NCBI GenBank assembly: GCA_050944435.1
Contig: JBMNRB010000003.1
Coordinates: forward strand, 1-64,000
DNA length: 64,000 nucleotides
Source: Ruminococcus_G sp050944435
GTDB lineage: Bacteria; Bacillota; Clostridia; Lachnospirales; Lachnospiraceae
Reading direction: 5' to 3'
Under the pieces are notes generated by a model that saw only the letters and a program-made list of their open reading frames with translations, ran no database searches and had not been told where the DNA came from. Positions 33,279 through 42,242 of this stretch are shown here, piece after piece. Position numbers and translations under genes: made by a program. Each line of letters begins with the position of its first letter. The first letter of the stretch is position 1.

Positions 33279-33326
33279 ATAAAATCGAGCAGAAGGGAAA
33301 GTTATCCCTTCTGCTCGATTTTTTTG
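33279..33326. terminator. Bidirectional terminator between yneA and the DUF554 gene
   Basis: An 18-base perfect stem (33281-33298 with 33305-33322, core ATCGAGCAGAAGGGA) is flanked by A- and T-rich runs. It can terminate both converging transcripts. Confidence 0.9.
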
Positions 33327-33331
33327 ACAGC

Positions 33332-34009
33332 TCAAAAAATTGTCAGAATAAGAAAGAAGGCAATGGGAATCAAAAGTGACGGCAGCATGTTCAGGGTTTT
33401 GCAGTCTTTAATATTTAAAATGGACAATCCCGATGCCGCAATCAGAAAACCGCCTACAATGGTTATCTCTGACATTAGGGAGTCTGTCAGAAAATTTTGC
33501 AGATATGAAGCGCCAAGATAGATTGCACCTTGCCAGCAGAAAAGTATGGGCGCGGCCAGGGCCATTCCAATACCGTATGTGGACGCCAGAACGGTGGAAG
33601 TTACAAAATCCAGAGTCGCATTGGTAAAAAGATAAGTGTGATCGCCGTAAAGTGCGCTTTGCATGGGGCCAAGGATAGAAAGGCTTCCAATGCAATATAA
33701 AAGAATTCCGGTGGACAGACCCTTTCCCAGCTCGGATTTTCCCAGACGGCCCATCAGAGATTGAAACTTTCCGTCAATATCCAGGATAGTCCCCAGCAGG
33801 CTGCCGATGGCCAGACTGGCGATAAAAAGCACAGGATATTCGCTTTTTGACATATTGGATACGATGGAATTGATGCCAAGTCCCACAGCGGCCAATCCCA
33901 TTGCCGTATATAAGGCGCCCTGATACTTTTCATGAATTCCCTTTTTTAATGCGCTGCCCAGCAGACTTCCTGCCAGAATAGTTCCTGTATTGACGATAGT
34001 TCCTATCAT
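33332..34009 (-). CDS. DUF554 family membrane protein
   Basis: Integral membrane protein of 225 residues with about six hydrophobic segments. The DUF554 pattern is clear: MIGTIVNTGTILAGSLLGSALKKGI at the start, then YCIGSLSILGPMQSALYGDH in the middle. It is related to Bacillus YdfK; transport is assumed but unproven. It has its own leftward promoter and stands alone. Confidence 0.9.
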   Translation of the reverse strand: MIGTIVNTGTILAGSLLGSALKKGIHEKYQGALYTAMGLAAVGLGINSIVSNMSKSEYPVLFIASLAIGSLLGTILDIDGKFQSLMGRLGKSELGKGLSTGILLYCIGSLSILGPMQSALYGDHTYLFTNATLDFVTSTVLASTYGIGMALAAPILFCWQGAIYLGASYLQNFLTDSLMSEITIVGGFLIAASGLSILNIKDCKTLNMLPSLLIPIAFFLILTIF

Positions 34010-34326
34010 ATTTTTTCCTCCCAGTGATAAATCCTTTCAATTATACTCTTTTCTTCCTCCACAGGTCAAGATAAGGCCGTCAGCGGAGGTGTTTTCTCAG
34101 AATGCATAAAGGATTTCTGACTGCCGGAGATTATCCTGGTCATTATGATTATAATAATCTTGAAATATATAGGAAAATTTATAAGTTTTACCCAAACAAG
34201 TAAAAAAAATCCACTTTTAGAAAAAAATTTGAGTGTTCAAAAATAAATACAAATGATATTTTAATAGTGGTGATCGCGATACCGCAAAAAAGAGAAGAGA
34301 ACGAAAGTTAACGGGAGGTTAAAGGT
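34010..34326. other. Divergent intergenic region
   Basis: This 317-base AT-rich spacer separates the DUF554 gene from the sugar operon. It holds the leftward promoter at 34040-34069. A TATAAT at 34150-34155 has no good -35 partner. No catabolite-responsive cre site or other clear operator for the sugar operon was found. Confidence 0.5.
34040..34069 (-). promoter_or_regulatory. Promoter of the DUF554 gene
   Basis: On the minus strand, TTGACC (34069 to 34064) and TATAAT (34045 to 34040) with an 18-base spacer. Confidence 0.6.
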
Positions 34327-35355
34327 ATGAAAAAAATTATAAGTATATTATGCGCAATGACTCTTTTCGCTTCTGTTTTAGTAGGCTGCGGCGGAGGAGG
34401 CAATGAAGAAGCTTCCTCTTCCGATGCAGCAGCAGAAGATGCTTCTGCAGAAGACGCTGGAGAAGAAGGGTCTGGAAGCGGCGAAAATATTAAGGTAGGA
34501 TTCGTTGTAAAATCTCTTGCTGACCAGTACTGGATTCTGGTTAAGGCAGGCGCTGAAGCGGCTGCTGAAGAGAACGGAGTGGATTTGACATTCATCGCTC
34601 CCAATGCAGAAAGTGATGTGGCAAAACAGGTAGAAAATATTGAAACATTGATTGCAGCCGGTGTAGATGTTCTTTGTATCGCGCCGTCCAATGATGAAAC
34701 CGTACTTCCGGCGCTGCAGAATGCAGTAGATGCAGGAATTAAGATCATCGCCGTTGATACGGATTCTTCTCTGGAAGACAAGGTGTGCTTCATTGGAACA
34801 GGTAATGAAGCTGCTGCAAAAGAAGGAGCGCTGTGGGCCGGCGAACAGGTTGGTGAAGGTGCAAAAGCCATCGTTTTAAGAGGCCGTCTTGGTGACGCTA
34901 CTCATGATGCCAGAGAAGCAGGTATCGTAGCCGGTCTGGAAGAAACAGGCGTGGAAGTTCTGGAAGTTCAGGCTGCTGATTCCACAGAGGAAAAAGGTAT
35001 GAGTGTCAGCGAAAACCTGCTTCAGAAATACGATGATGTAGATCTGATTATTACAACTGCTGACTCCATGGCAACTGGCGCCTGCAACGCAGTGGAAGCA
35101 GCCGGAAAAGATACTTTGGTATATGGATTTGACGGAACACTTCCGGTAGCCGAGAAAGTCGAGAGCGGAGAAGTTCTGGGAACAACTGCACAGCATCCTT
35201 ATGAAATGGGTGTTCTTGGAGTTGAAACAGCAATCAAAATCATGAATGGTGAAGAAGTAGACGAAGTTATTGATTCCGGACAGGAAGTTGTAAACAGCGA
35301 AAACGCAGCAGACTTTATTGCTGATCTGGAAAGCAAAGTTGGAAGCGCTGAATAA
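34327..35355 (+). CDS. Ribose-type sugar ABC transporter substrate-binding lipoprotein
   Basis: Binding lipoprotein of 342 residues, class RbsB/XylF. The signal peptide ends in lipobox LVGC (Cys21), followed by an acidic Ser/Ala/Glu linker to about residue 55. The binding domain then follows the family pattern (KVGFVVKSLADQYWILVKAGAEAAA, IAAGVDVLCIAPSND, YGFDGT). The sugar cannot be read from sequence. It is first in the operon, separated from the ATPase by a hairpin that may raise its relative expression. Confidence 0.92.
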   Translation: MKKIISILCAMTLFASVLVGCGGGGNEEASSSDAAAEDASAEDAGEEGSGSGENIKVGFVVKSLADQYWILVKAGAEAAAEENGVDLTFIAPNAESDVAKQVENIETLIAAGVDVLCIAPSNDETVLPALQNAVDAGIKIIAVDTDSSLEDKVCFIGTGNEAAAKEGALWAGEQVGEGAKAIVLRGRLGDATHDAREAGIVAGLEETGVEVLEVQAADSTEEKGMSVSENLLQKYDDVDLIITTADSMATGACNAVEAAGKDTLVYGFDGTLPVAEKVESGEVLGTTAQHPYEMGVLGVETAIKIMNGEEVDEVIDSGQEVVNSENAADFIADLESKVGSAE

Positions 35356-35395
35356 ATAACGCTGATTTATTGCAAAGCAGCAGACAAACTTTTCA

Positions 35396-35430
35396 ATTAC
35401 GTCCAGGGAGCATATCTCTCTGGACGTAAT
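35396..35430 (+). repeat. Intercistronic hairpin between binding protein and ATPase
   Basis: ATTACGTCCAG (35396-35406) and CTGGACGTAAT (35420-35430) are perfect 11-base arms, extendable by four pairs. No T-run follows. Such hairpins often stabilise the upstream message so that the binding protein outnumbers the membrane parts. Confidence 0.7.
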
Positions 35431-35459
35431 CATTAAAATAGGAAAGGCGGTTGAAAATC

Positions 35460-36959
35460 ATGGGCGAATTAATTATGGAGCTTCAAAATGTTACCAAGTA
35501 CTTTCCTGGTGTCATTGCGCTAAATGATATGTCCTTTCAGGTCCGCACAGGAGAAGTTCACGGCTTGATTGGAGAAAACGGCGCAGGAAAATCCACGTTG
35601 ATCAAAGTATTTACGGGAGTAAATCAGCCGGAAAAAGGTAAGATTATCATTGATGGAAAAGAAGTGAAATTATCCAATCCCAATATTTCCAAACATTACG
35701 GTATTGGATGTATTTATCAGGAATTGAATATCTGTCCCGATTTAAGCATTACGGACAATCTTTTTATTAATTTTTATAAGAAAAAAGGGTTCCTTCTGGA
35801 CTATACATACATGCATAAAAAAGCAAGGGAGATTATGCAGTCCCTTGGAATTGACATTGATCCCCACACCCTCTGCGGAAAGTTGGGAATCGGCGTACAG
35901 CAGATGGTAGAGATCGGAAAATCTATTCTGTCGGAAGCACGTCTGATTATCATGGATGAACCTACTTCCTCTCTTTCCAACAAGGAAGTGGAGCAGTTGA
36001 TGAAGACGATCAGGATTCTGAAGGAGAAAGGAATCGCCATTATTTTCGTTTCTCATAAACTGGAAGAAATATTTGAAATCTGCGATTGCATTACCGTTAT
36101 GCGGGACGGATCTCATATCAGTACGAAACCGGTATCTGAAGTTACCAATGAAAGCCTGATTGCGGATATGGTAGGAAGAACGCTGGATAATCTGTTTCCG
36201 AAAGAAAAAACCACCCGCGGCGAGGAATTCATCAGGATTGAACACTTTAATTCAGTGGGCATTCTGCGGGATGTGAGCTTTAAAGCCTATGCCGGCGAGG
36301 TCCTTGGATTTTCCGGTCTAGTAGGCGCCGGAAGAACAGAAACTATGCGCGCTTTGTTCGGAGCAGATCCCAAAGACAGCGGAGACGTATACATTAAAGG
36401 GAAGAAAGTAGAAATCAAATCTCCCAAGGACGCAATTTCCAATGGAATCGCATTTGTTACGGAAGACAGAAAAGGCGAGGGGCTGATCCTTGACGCATCG
36501 GTAAAAAACAACCTGTTTCTGGCAACCATCGATAAAGATACTCATCACGGATTCCTGGATCAGAAAAAGTATGACTCCGTAGGAAAAGAAAACGTTGAGA
36601 CGTATAAGATCAAGACGCCTACGCTTCAGACTCCGGTGGGTACGCTGTCCGGCGGTAATCAGCAGAAAGTGGTTATTGCAAAATGGGTAAACACGGACGC
36701 CGATATCTACATTTTTGATGAACCGACAAGGGGAATCGATGTAGGAGCTAAAATCGAGGTTTACAACGTAATCAACAAACTATGCAGAGAAGGAAAATGT
36801 GTTATCATGGTTTCCTCAGAACTTCCGGAAATACTTGGAATGAGCGATCGTGTTATCGTCATGAGAGAAGGCAAAGTCATGGGTGAACTGGATCGTGATT
36901 CAGAGTATTTCAATCAGGAATCAATTATGAAAGCGGCATGGGGAGGTACATTGTCATGA
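35460..36959 (+). CDS. Sugar ABC transporter ATPase (RbsA/MglA type)
   Basis: Double-domain sugar ATPase of 499 residues. The N-terminal domain is complete: Walker A GENGAGKST near residue 38 and Walker B IIMDEPTSSLS near 160. The C-terminal domain has GLVGAGRTE, LSGGNQQKV and FDEPTRGIDVGAK, the normal RbsA pattern. ATG 35460 was chosen because the preceding in-frame TTG at 35451 abuts the ribosome site. Its stop overlaps the permease start by 4 bases. Confidence 0.94.
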   Translation: MGELIMELQNVTKYFPGVIALNDMSFQVRTGEVHGLIGENGAGKSTLIKVFTGVNQPEKGKIIIDGKEVKLSNPNISKHYGIGCIYQELNICPDLSITDNLFINFYKKKGFLLDYTYMHKKAREIMQSLGIDIDPHTLCGKLGIGVQQMVEIGKSILSEARLIIMDEPTSSLSNKEVEQLMKTIRILKEKGIAIIFVSHKLEEIFEICDCITVMRDGSHISTKPVSEVTNESLIADMVGRTLDNLFPKEKTTRGEEFIRIEHFNSVGILRDVSFKAYAGEVLGFSGLVGAGRTETMRALFGADPKDSGDVYIKGKKVEIKSPKDAISNGIAFVTEDRKGEGLILDASVKNNLFLATIDKDTHHGFLDQKKYDSVGKENVETYKIKTPTLQTPVGTLSGGNQQKVVIAKWVNTDADIYIFDEPTRGIDVGAKIEVYNVINKLCREGKCVIMVSSELPEILGMSDRVIVMREGKVMGELDRDSEYFNQESIMKAAWGGTLS

Positions 36960-37951
36960 GTGGAAATGGTAAAAAATCAATTATTGGAAAAATGGGAATT
37001 TTGCTGGCTCTTATCGTAGTCTGCATCTTCCTGGCAATCGTCACCAAGGGACAGTTTGTAACTTTTAACAACCTGATGAACATACTGCGTCAGACGCCGA
37101 TTGTAGCACTGATGGCCGTTGGTATGCTCTGCGTCATCCTGCTGGGAGGAATCGACCTTTCCGCCGGATCTATGCTGGCATTTTCCAGCTGTTGTGCCGG
37201 TGTGCTTATGCAGAAGTTTGGAATCAATAATTCCTTCGTTCTGATTGTGGCATGTCTGCTGGTGGGTATTCTCTGCGGAGCGTTTAACGGTATTTTGCTG
37301 ACCAAGCTGCATCTTCCTCATCCTTTTATTGCAACTTTAGGTATGAAAAATGTACTGCGCGGTCTTGCACTTTTAATCACGGGAGCTACAGCGGTAGCTG
37401 GATTCCCGGAAGGCGTAACTTTTACAGGAACGGCAACCGTTGGCGTAATTCCTTTTTCTTTCATTCTTGTAATTGTTGTCTACATTATTATGCATATTTT
37501 CCTGACCAGGACAGGTCTTGGACGTAAGATCTTCTCCTTCGGCGGAAACAGTGAAGCGGCCCGTCTGGCCGGAATTAATACGGACCGTGTTCAGATTTTC
37601 TGCTATGCGGCATCTGGTTTCTTCTGTGCCATGGCAGGTATCGTATACATGGGACGTCTGAATTCCGCCGTTCCGCTGGCTTCTCTGGAAGGTGATACGG
37701 ACGCCATCGCTGCATGTATCATCGGCGGCGCATCATTCCTCGGCGGTAAAGGCAACGTATGGGGGACTCTGGTTGGCGCCATGATGATTGCAGTAATCCG
37801 CAACGGCTGTGACCTGATGGGTATTTCTTCTGACCTGCAGCAGATCGTACTGGGTGCAATTATTATCATTGCTGTATTTATCGACGTTGTTCGTGGCCAG
37901 ATGGATGCAAAGGCAAAACGTCTTGCCGTTGCTCAGAATCAGGCAGAATAA
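36956..37951 (+). CDS. Sugar ABC transporter permease (RbsC type)
   Basis: Permease of 331 residues with eight to ten membrane helices and RbsC motifs: GMLCVILLGGIDLSAGSMLAF near residue 60, FSFGGNSEAARLAGIN near 195 and ACIIGGASFLGGKGNVWGTL near 255. ATG 36956 overlaps the ATPase stop and follows GGGAGG. It forms the channel of the importer with the two upstream products. Confidence 0.94.
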   Translation: MSGNGKKSIIGKMGILLALIVVCIFLAIVTKGQFVTFNNLMNILRQTPIVALMAVGMLCVILLGGIDLSAGSMLAFSSCCAGVLMQKFGINNSFVLIVACLLVGILCGAFNGILLTKLHLPHPFIATLGMKNVLRGLALLITGATAVAGFPEGVTFTGTATVGVIPFSFILVIVVYIIMHIFLTRTGLGRKIFSFGGNSEAARLAGINTDRVQIFCYAASGFFCAMAGIVYMGRLNSAVPLASLEGDTDAIAACIIGGASFLGGKGNVWGTLVGAMMIAVIRNGCDLMGISSDLQQIVLGAIIIIAVFIDVVRGQMDAKAKRLAVAQNQAE

Positions 37952-37965
37952 TTCTTACTTTCTTT

Positions 37966-38003
37966 CCAAAAGGGAGCTGCGTATGTGGCAGTTCCCTTTT
38001 CCT
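37966..38003 (+). terminator. Terminator after the sugar importer
   Basis: AAAAGGGAGCTGC (37968-37980) pairs with GCAGTTCCCTTTT (37988-38000), with one G-U pair and a short T-run inside the stem base. Confidence 0.72.
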
Positions 38004-38025
38004 ATATGTAAAAAAGTTAGATATA

Positions 38026-38055
38026 TTGGACTTATGATGAACGTTAAGGTATAAT
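38026..38055 (+). promoter_or_regulatory. Promoter of the two-component/second permease operon
   Basis: TTGGAC (38026-38031) and TATAAT (38050-38055), 18-base spacer, 32 bases before the response regulator gene. Confidence 0.55.
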
Positions 38056-38087
38056 TTTATCAGCGCAAAATAAAGGAACAGAAAATT

Positions 38088-39704
38088 ATGTTAAAAGTAT
38101 TGATTGCTGACGATGAAAAGGGGATCTGCAGACTGCTGCAGTATCTGATTGACTGGAAATCATATGGCATGGAAATTATAAAAACTGTTCATACCGGCAT
38201 GGATGCCATTAAGTGCATCGAAGAAGATCATCCTGATATAGTCATCACCGATGTGTGTATGCCGGGGTACAGCGGAATTGATATTATCAAACGGATAAAA
38301 ACGAAGGATCCGGAAATTCATTTTATTATTATCAGCGGGTATCGGGAATTTGAGTATGCCAGAGACGCGCTCAAATATGGAGCCGATGATTATCTGCTGA
38401 AACCGATCAAAAAAGAGGAACTGGCGGCGGCTCTGGGACGGATTATCAATGAACGAATCGAAAAACTTCAGAATAAGAGCAGTCACGAGGTGTTAAAACA
38501 GTATGTTCAGGATACAACCAGAAAATTAAGGGAAGATTTTGCTGTTCATCTGTTGAAAGGAGATATAGATCCGTCCTGGCTGAGCTTTTCTTACTGTCAG
38601 GAAAAGCTTCACCGGGATTTTTCTAAAGATGGATTCCTTTGTGTTTCCGTTAAAGCGGATGTGCCGGGGGAAAAAATTTCATATGAAGAGCGGAGAGATT
38701 TTTTTTATAAAAAAGGAGCTCTGATCCTGGAACAGCTTGCACAAGAGCGGGAAATTGTATGCTGCAGCGGGATTTACGGCGATATTCTTCTCGCTGTGTT
38801 TAACTTTCGACAGGCGGATCTTTCTGAGACGGATGCGGTTCTGCATCGATTCATCTTCAATATCCGGGAACTGATGAAACAGCAAAGTCTCCATCTCCAG
38901 GTGACTGTGGGAAAAGGAGAACTGGTAGGACAGATGAGTCAGCTCAGCCGTTCCATGCAGCACTGTGCAGTGGCATTGTGGGAAAGAATTGTAAAAAACA
39001 GCGATGGAATCGTGGAGTACCAGAATTATATGGATTCTTTCGAACTGGCGCCCTACCAATCCTATAAAAAGAAGCTGCTGAAGGTATTGGAGAGTTTTGA
39101 CATTTTTGAGGCCTGCCTGATTCTGGATGAGATCAGTCAGAAAGCGGGGAACGATGGAAAGTTGTCAGGCTTTGGATACTATACCCTCAGCAAAGAACTG
39201 GCTTCCACCATTTTTCTTGGGATAGATATTCAGTTTTCCAAGGAAAAGCTGGGAAAGGAAAAGGAGATTCTTTCTTTCAGACTGGAAAACAGCAACAGTT
39301 GTCAGGAGCTGTTCGACAGCCTGAAGGAATATATTCAGACTGTATTTAAAAAGCTGGAACAAAAAAAGGAAAAAATCAGCCGCAAACCTATACGGGAGGC
39401 TAAGGAATATATTGCACAGCATTTTCGGGAAGAAGATATGGATCTGGAAACCGTCAGCAGTGCAGTCGGTTTTAATGCTTCCTATTTTTCCCGGATTTTT
39501 AAAGAGGAGACAGGGAAGAAATTTATCGAATACCTGACGGATATGCGGATGCAGGAATCACAGAAGCTATTGACGGAAACGGACTTGCCGGTTTCTAAAA
39601 TTGCAGAGATAGTGGGCTACCGGGATGATAAATATTTTTCCAGAGCTTTTAAAAAGTACAGCGGACTGAAACCGAAGGAATATCGGAAACTTTATTTTAT
39701 GTAA
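38088..39704 (+). CDS. YesN-type AraC response regulator
   Basis: Response regulator of 538 residues. The N-terminal receiver domain has the phosphoryl acceptor Asp55 (IVITDVCMPG) and the DDEKG acid pocket. A long central region follows. The C-terminal AraC-type double helix-turn-helix spans about 430-538 (VSSAVGFNASYFSRIFKEETG and IAEIVGYRDDKYFSRAFKKYSG). Such regulators control sugar importers. It is the first gene of an operon with the kinase, the ATPase-like protein and the second permease. Confidence 0.93.
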   Translation: MLKVLIADDEKGICRLLQYLIDWKSYGMEIIKTVHTGMDAIKCIEEDHPDIVITDVCMPGYSGIDIIKRIKTKDPEIHFIIISGYREFEYARDALKYGADDYLLKPIKKEELAAALGRIINERIEKLQNKSSHEVLKQYVQDTTRKLREDFAVHLLKGDIDPSWLSFSYCQEKLHRDFSKDGFLCVSVKADVPGEKISYEERRDFFYKKGALILEQLAQEREIVCCSGIYGDILLAVFNFRQADLSETDAVLHRFIFNIRELMKQQSLHLQVTVGKGELVGQMSQLSRSMQHCAVALWERIVKNSDGIVEYQNYMDSFELAPYQSYKKKLLKVLESFDIFEACLILDEISQKAGNDGKLSGFGYYTLSKELASTIFLGIDIQFSKEKLGKEKEILSFRLENSNSCQELFDSLKEYIQTVFKKLEQKKEKISRKPIREAKEYIAQHFREEDMDLETVSSAVGFNASYFSRIFKEETGKKFIEYLTDMRMQESQKLLTETDLPVSKIAEIVGYRDDKYFSRAFKKYSGLKPKEYRKLYFM

Positions 39705-39730
39705 TAAAAATGAGATGGAGGCTGTAAACG

Positions 39731-40777
39731 GTGAATAGACTGAAAAAAACAGATTGGTCTGTGGAAAGGCGACTGATATTCTGTCTCTGCCTGGCGGCAG
39801 TGTTTATAGTTTTGGAAGGCACTCTTTTATTGGTTTGTGTTACCCACATGACTTCTTGGAGCACAAAAACAATGAACAGTATTCGCTTTTTAACTTTCAT
39901 TCTGGGCATCTTATTGATTTCATTTCTGATCTTTAGCTATCGTTTTCTGGTAATACCCTATTGGAAAGTAAAAAGAGTGTTGGAAAATTTCAATAAAGGT
40001 ATTTTATTTGATGAAATTTTTTCCCTCCCTTATAAGATGTCTCAGGATCTGGATATAGCCCTGGCTAAATTTGAGGTTCTTCTGGATAAAAAGGAGATGG
40101 CCCGGATTTCGGTGGAACAGTCCAAGTATCTGGCCCTGCAGAACCAGATCAGCCCCCATTTCCTCTATAATACCCTTGATGCCATTCGGGGAGACGCTTT
40201 AATGGCTGGACTTGAAAACATTTCCGATACCTTGGAGGCTTTGTCAGCCTATTTTGCTTACTCCATTTCCAATCTGGAACAATACGCCACGGTAATGGAG
40301 GAGATCCGTAATGTTTCTGATTATATCACTGTACAAAAGTATCGGTTTGGAGAATCATTGAAATTTAAGGTGGAATATATGGAAGATGATCCGGAATATT
40401 TTGAAACCATCTGTATACCGCGGTTTGTGCTGCAGCCTATTGTGGAGAATGCCATTTACCACGGCCTTGAAGTTCGGGATAAAAGAGGAAGCATTCGCAT
40501 TCGGCTGCAGAGAACCAAAACAAGGCTGATTATCGATGTGATTGACGACGGTGTGGGCATGTCCTGGAATGCAGTTGAGGTGCTGAATCAGAAACTGGTT
40601 CATGCAGAGGGAGGAAGAAATGCGGTACAGAAGAAAAAAGGGATTGCTCTGATAAATGTAAACAGCCGTATTAAGCTGCTGTTCGGTCATGAATACGGTC
40701 TGTATGTTTACAGTACTGAAGGGGTCGGTACGGACGTAAAAATGACGCTGCCGATCACGCCCGTGGACGAGGCATAA
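39731..40777 (+). CDS. YesM-type sensor histidine kinase without large sensor domain
   Basis: Histidine kinase of 348 residues of the His_kinase/YesM type. The phospho-acceptor His143 is in QISPHFLYNTLD, the N-box is in PIVENAIYHGLE, and a G-box is in DDGVGM. Two membrane helices at about 15-37 and 52-74 leave only about 15 outside residues, so there is no extracellular ligand-binding domain like that of typical YesM. Start GTG 39731. The signal may come from another membrane partner, perhaps the neighbouring transporter parts. Confidence 0.88.
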   Translation: MNRLKKTDWSVERRLIFCLCLAAVFIVLEGTLLLVCVTHMTSWSTKTMNSIRFLTFILGILLISFLIFSYRFLVIPYWKVKRVLENFNKGILFDEIFSLPYKMSQDLDIALAKFEVLLDKKEMARISVEQSKYLALQNQISPHFLYNTLDAIRGDALMAGLENISDTLEALSAYFAYSISNLEQYATVMEEIRNVSDYITVQKYRFGESLKFKVEYMEDDPEYFETICIPRFVLQPIVENAIYHGLEVRDKRGSIRIRLQRTKTRLIIDVIDDGVGMSWNAVEVLNQKLVHAEGGRNAVQKKKGIALINVNSRIKLLFGHEYGLYVYSTEGVGTDVKMTLPITPVDEA

Positions 40778-40808
40778 TCCGTTGAAAGCAGGAGAGGAAG
40801 GGAGCAGG

Positions 40809-42242
40809 ATGAGGGATGAATTGCTGCGAATCGAAAATGGTATTTATACGGTAAACGGTTACGATATTCTGGCTGGAATACAGTTTCAGATTTATAAAAA
40901 TCAAATCTGTGGGATGATTTCCGCAGAACAAAAAGAAATGGAAGAATTGTGGAAGATTCTTCAGGGAAAAGAAATTCTGAATTATGGGATTTTTTATATT
41001 AATGAAAAGAAAATCGAAGTGACGGATGCGGCGGAAGTGCTGGCCTCCAACGTGATGGAGATCAATGGATATTCTCAGCTGATTCAGGGACTTTCCCTGG
41101 CTGAAAACATGTTTGTGATGAGGGAGGGGCAAGAACGTTCTCTGATCCATATGGAGGAGATGGAAAAGAAACTGCAGATACTTTTTGATCAGTTTTCCCT
41201 TTCGCTGGATATTCATACTCCTGTAACTGCAATGAGCCGGCTGGAGAGGTATCAGTTCGAGCTGATCAAAGCTTATATGAGAGGGATACGCCTGGTCCTT
41301 CTGGATCTGCGCAGCAGTGATCTGACTTTTCGGGAAGCAGAGAAACTTTTTGATCTAATCGAAAAAATGAAGGGCAGAAATATCACTTTTGTGGTATGGA
41401 ATCCCATTCTCTATCAGCTGATTCGCTTTTCTGACCAGCTTGTCATCCTGAAAAATGGAAAAACAGCCCGTTTCTTTGAACGGTCAGAATTCGACGAAAA
41501 AACGATTTCTCTGATTTTGCTGGGAAATGTGGACAACAAAAAGAAAGAGGAAGTTTTGCCGAAGATGGGCATTCCGGTTTTTCAGATAAAAAGTGTTTCT
41601 GATTCTTATCTCTATAATATCAGTCTTAATGTCAAAGCAGGAGAGATATGTTTTGTACATTGTGAGAACGCAGAGGGCATGAGCCATCTGTACCAAATAT
41701 TATCGGGAGAAACTCAGCCTGAGAGCGGCTATATGCTGATAGGAAAGGAAACGTATCATCCCCTTGATATGGAGGATGCGGTGGGGCAGGGAGTGGGGTT
41801 TATCGAAGACTCCACCTTTTCCAGAACACTGTTTTACAACATGACCGTATTCGAAAATATCTGTCTGGTGAAGGGGAATTTTTTAAAAGCCATCTGGAGA
41901 AGGCGGCGGTATAGAGAAAGTCTGAAAAAAACAATTAATCAGTGGTTTCAGAAGGATATCTGCGGAAAAAAACTCAGTACCCTGTCAGAGACCGAGCTTC
42001 AAAAGGTCTTGTTCTGCCGGTGGCTTCTGTACCGTCCCAGACTGCTGGTGTTGGTCAATCCTTTCATCGGCGGATGCATCAATATGAATGAAGCCTCCAT
42101 GGACAACATCCGGCAGATTGCCGAACAGGGGACGGGTATCCTGATTCTGTCCACCAATGAATTGCCTTATCCCATACTCAATGAGAGCCGGAAGGTTCTC
42201 ACCAGTACAGGAGAATTAAAAGAAAGGATTCATGTATTATGA
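40809..42242 (+). CDS. Degenerate RbsA-like double ABC protein lacking ATPase motifs
   Basis: Protein of 477 residues with the overall plan of an RbsA/MglA ATPase, but its nucleotide motifs are lost. Where Walker A should be, the text is GMISAEQKEMEELWKIL, with no GxxGxGK. The first Walker B is VLLDLRSSDL instead of DEPTSSL. In the second half, VHCENAEGM replaces GLVGAGRTE, LSTLSETELQKVL replaces LSGGNQQKV, and VLVNPFIGG replaces DEPTRG. It is intact as a reading frame and translationally coupled to the permease. It may be a structural or regulatory partner of the true ATPase. Start ATG 40809 was chosen after GAAGGGAG; spacing is short, and TTG 40782 is an alternative. Confidence 0.85.
   Translation: MRDELLRIENGIYTVNGYDILAGIQFQIYKNQICGMISAEQKEMEELWKILQGKEILNYGIFYINEKKIEVTDAAEVLASNVMEINGYSQLIQGLSLAENMFVMREGQERSLIHMEEMEKKLQILFDQFSLSLDIHTPVTAMSRLERYQFELIKAYMRGIRLVLLDLRSSDLTFREAEKLFDLIEKMKGRNITFVVWNPILYQLIRFSDQLVILKNGKTARFFERSEFDEKTISLILLGNVDNKKKEEVLPKMGIPVFQIKSVSDSYLYNISLNVKAGEICFVHCENAEGMSHLYQILSGETQPESGYMLIGKETYHPLDMEDAVGQGVGFIEDSTFSRTLFYNMTVFENICLVKGNFLKAIWRRRRYRESLKKTINQWFQKDICGKKLSTLSETELQKVLFCRWLLYRPRLLVLVNPFIGGCINMNEASMDNIRQIAEQGTGILILSTNELPYPILNESRKVLTSTGELKERIHVL

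Noticed and set aside
40809..42242. Degenerate RbsA-like gene as a simple pseudogene
   Set aside because: The frame is full length, is coupled by overlap to an intact permease, and motif loss is spread over all catalytic sites without stops or frameshifts.
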